Assembly: GCA_964569095.1 (NCBI GenBank) | Contig: CAZMTB010000026.1 | Location: forward strand, 1-7,817 | Source of the DNA: JALWSI01 sp964569095 [NCBI: uncultured Aquificales bacterium] | GTDB taxonomy: Bacteria > Thermosulfidibacterota > Thermosulfidibacteria > Thermosulfidibacterales | Direction: 5' to 3' | Length of the DNA: 7,817 nucleotides | Part shown: piece after piece, positions 6,253 to 7,817 of the stretch | Position numbering within the stretch: the first letter of the stretch is position 1 | How the letters are laid out: every line of letters begins with the position of its first letter | The notes under the pieces: generated by a model | What the model was told of the DNA's origin: nothing | Databases searched by the model: none | Seen by the model: the letters and a program-made list of their open reading frames with translations, nothing else | Translations under genes and position numbers: made by a program

Positions 6253-7817
6253 TTAGACCACTTCCACCTCTTCCCGCTTCTTCTGTATCACGATGCCGTC
6301 GCTCTTCTCGTCCCACTCTACAATAACGGAGTCGCCCTCTTCAAGCTCTCCTTCAAGCATCTTGGAGGATATAGGCTCCACCACCTTCTCCTCTATCAGC
6401 CTCTTCAAAGGCCTAGCGCCCATCTGACGGTTCTCTCCCAGCCTTACTAAGTACTCCTTTGCCCTGGGTGTCACCTCTATTCCCAACCCTTGCTCCAGGG
6501 CCAGGCTTGCTATCTCTGCCATTTCCAGATCGAATATCCTCAGCAGGTGCTTCCTTTCCAAGGGCGAGAAGAGCACCACCTGGTCTATCCTGTTCAGGAA
6601 TTCCGGGGGAAAGAGGTTCTTCACCTTGCTCATAACCTCTTTCTCTATGTCCTTGCGGTTCTTCTCCTCGTTTCCGAATCCCAGGGATAACCCCTTGAAA
6701 AAGTCCTTGCCTCCTACGTTGGAGGTCATGATGATGTAGGTGTTTCTCATGTCCACGGTTCTGCCCTGCCCGTCGGTTATTCTCCCCCGGTCAAAAACCT
6801 GAAGTAGAACGTTAAATACCTCTCGGTGGGCCTTCTCTATCTCGTCAAAGAGCACAACGGAGTGGGGCCTTCTTCTCACCGCCTCGGTCAGCTGTCCCCC
6901 CTCTTCGTATCCCACGTAACCCGGTGGGGAGCCAATTAAACGAGAGGTGTTGTACTTGTCGTGGTACTCCGACATGTCGAATCGCAGCAGGGCGTCTTTC
7001 TCCCCGAAGAGCACCTTGGCCATGGCCTCTGCCAGAAGGGTCTTGCCCACCCCGGTTGGTCCCAGAAAGAGGAAGACCCCTCGGGGTCGGTTCACCGGTC
7101 TCAATCCCACCCGTGAGCGCCTTATGGCGTTGGCCACAACGCTCACCGCCTTCTCTTGTCCCACCACGATGGAGTTCAGCTCCTCTTCCAAAGAGACCAG
7201 TCGTGCCTCTTCGGTCTCTTGGAGCCTCTCCAGGGGCAGGCCTGTCATCTGGGTGATCACCCTCTTTATGTGGTCCGAGGTCACCTGGGGTTTCTCCTTC
7301 TCCATGGAGCTCTTCCACTTTTTCTTCATGCGCGAGATGGTGACCTTCAGGGCCTTCTCCATGTCTCTCACCTGGGCCGCAGCCTCGTAGTCCTCTCCTT
7401 CAACCGCCTCTTCCCGCTTTTTGGAGAGCTGGACCAGTTCCTCTTCCTTCTCCAGTATCTCCGGTGGCAGTTTGCCGTGTTCCACCTTAACCGAGGAACA
7501 CGCCTCGTCCAGCAGGTCAATCGCCTTGTCGGGCAGAAACTTGTCGCTGATGTACCTGTCGGATAGCCTGGCTGCTGCCTCCAAGGCCTCGTCGAGCACC
7601 TCCACCTTGTGGAACTCCTGGTAGCTCTCCTTCAGCCCTTTCAGTATCTCTATGGTGTACTCCACCGAGGGGGGATCCACCATCACGGGTTGAAAACGCC
7701 TCTCCAAGGCGCCGTCCTTCTCGATGTACTTGCGGTACTCCGACAGGGTGGTCGCCCCTATGCACCTCAACTCACCCCTTGAGAGTGCTGGCTTCATCAG
7801 GTTGGAGGCGTCCATGG
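6253..7817 (-). CDS. clpC: ATP-dependent Clp protease ATP-binding subunit ClpC, partial (5' end outside window)
   Basis: This is a two-ring AAA+ unfoldase that feeds substrates to ClpP. The reading frame is open to the window edge, so about 300 N-terminal residues (N domain and most of D1) are missing; residue numbers here start at the first visible Met. Visible parts are the end of D1 with sensor 1 (GATT 20-23) and arginine fingers (ERR 38-40), then a short middle domain with a UVR-like motif ([16 protein letters not shown] at 141-156). D2 has Walker A GPTGVGKT 252-259, pore loop GYVG 299-302, Walker B VVLFDE 320-325, sensor 1 TSN 364-366, Arg409 in FLNRID and sensor 2 GARPLKR 466-472. LGF at 378-380 sits where ClpC carries its ClpP-binding VGF loop. 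The short UVR middle domain and the LGF loop separate it from ClpB, which has a long coiled-coil M domain and no ClpP loop. No mcsA, mcsB or ctsR is visible here. Confidence 0.93.
   Translation of the reverse strand, partial: MDASNLMKPALSRGELRCIGATTLSEYRKYIEKDGALERRFQPVMVDPPSVEYTIEILKGLKESYQEFHKVEVLDEALEAAARLSDRYISDKFLPDKAIDLLDEACSSVKVEHGKLPPEILEKEEELVQLSKKREEAVEGEDYEAAAQVRDMEKALKVTISRMKKKWKSSMEKEKPQVTSDHIKRVITQMTGLPLERLQETEEARLVSLEEELNSIVVGQEKAVSVVANAIRRSRVGLRPVNRPRGVFLFLGPTGVGKTLLAEAMAKVLFGEKDALLRFDMSEYHDKYNTSRLIGSPPGYVGYEEGGQLTEAVRRRPHSVVLFDEIEKAHREVFNVLLQVFDRGRITDGQGRTVDMRNTYIIMTSNVGGKDFFKGLSLGFGNEEKNRKDIEKEVMSKVKNLFPPEFLNRIDQVVLFSPLERKHLLRIFDLEMAEIASLALEQGLGIEVTPRAKEYLVRLGENRQMGARPLKRLIEEKVVEPISSKMLEGELEEGDSVIVEWDEKSDGIVIQKKREEVEVV

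Larger units (their letters stand above)
38..7817 (-). other. Probable single operon clpC-bamA-skp-lpxD-fabZ-FG-GAP gene
   Basis: All six genes run in one direction with gaps of 22, 28, 4, -4 and 9 nt. Each downstream gene has its own ribosome site, usually inside or right behind the preceding gene. I see no hairpin followed by a T-run and no promoter-sized gap between any pair, so co-transcription is the simplest reading. The promoter would lie beyond base 7817 and the terminator, if close, beyond base 1. An internal promoter inside clpC coding sequence cannot be excluded from sequence alone. Confidence 0.8.

Noticed and set aside
6845-7318. 157-codon minus-strand frame inside clpC in another frame
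   Set aside because: It overlaps the conserved D2 Walker A region of clpC in a different frame and has Gly/Arg/Glu-rich composition without domains. It is an out-of-frame shadow.
6253-7817. Assignment as ClpB disaggregase
   Set aside because: Only about 70 residues separate the D1 C-terminal helix from the D2 linker, far too few for the ClpB coiled-coil M domain, and a ClpP-loop-like LGF is present.

Overview
The window is a single tightly packed gene cluster read entirely on the minus strand. It comes from a diderm (outer-membrane, lipopolysaccharide-making) bacterium. Transcription order, right to left, is: clpC (5' part cut off by the window edge), bamA, skp/ompH, lpxD, fabZ, and then a 611-residue exported protein I cannot name. 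Gaps between genes are 22, 28, 4, -4 (ATGA overlap) and 9 nt. There is no room for an internal intergenic promoter or terminator, so the whole stretch is probably one transcript that enters from beyond base 7817 and may leave past base 1.

The core bamA-skp-lpxD-fabZ is the classic outer-membrane biogenesis cluster. BamA inserts beta-barrel proteins into the outer membrane. Skp escorts unfolded barrel proteins across the periplasm. LpxD adds the second 3-hydroxyacyl chain in lipid A synthesis. FabZ dehydrates 3-hydroxyacyl-ACP and so draws on the same acyl-ACP pool as LpxD. Two neighbours differ from the proteobacterial layout. A ClpC-type (not ClpB-type) AAA+ unfoldase lies immediately upstream of bamA, and the place after fabZ usually held by lpxA is taken by an exported FG-GAP/propeller-like protein.

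ClpC combined with LPS and BamA genes, a GC content in the mid-50s by eye and frequent AGG/AGA arginine codons suggest Synergistota (for example Dethiosulfovibrio- or Aminobacterium-like). A diderm Firmicute is a weaker alternative. This placement is inference, not proof.

Most of the window is ordinary and well conserved. The points worth a second look are the unnamed 611-residue protein (possible Tat-type signal, FlgT-C-like N-terminal domain, two calcium-loop motifs, TTG start in frame with the fabZ stop), the clpC-bamA linkage, and the skp start, which should be moved 7 codons downstream. I found no RNA genes, mobile elements, CRISPR arrays or notable repeats.
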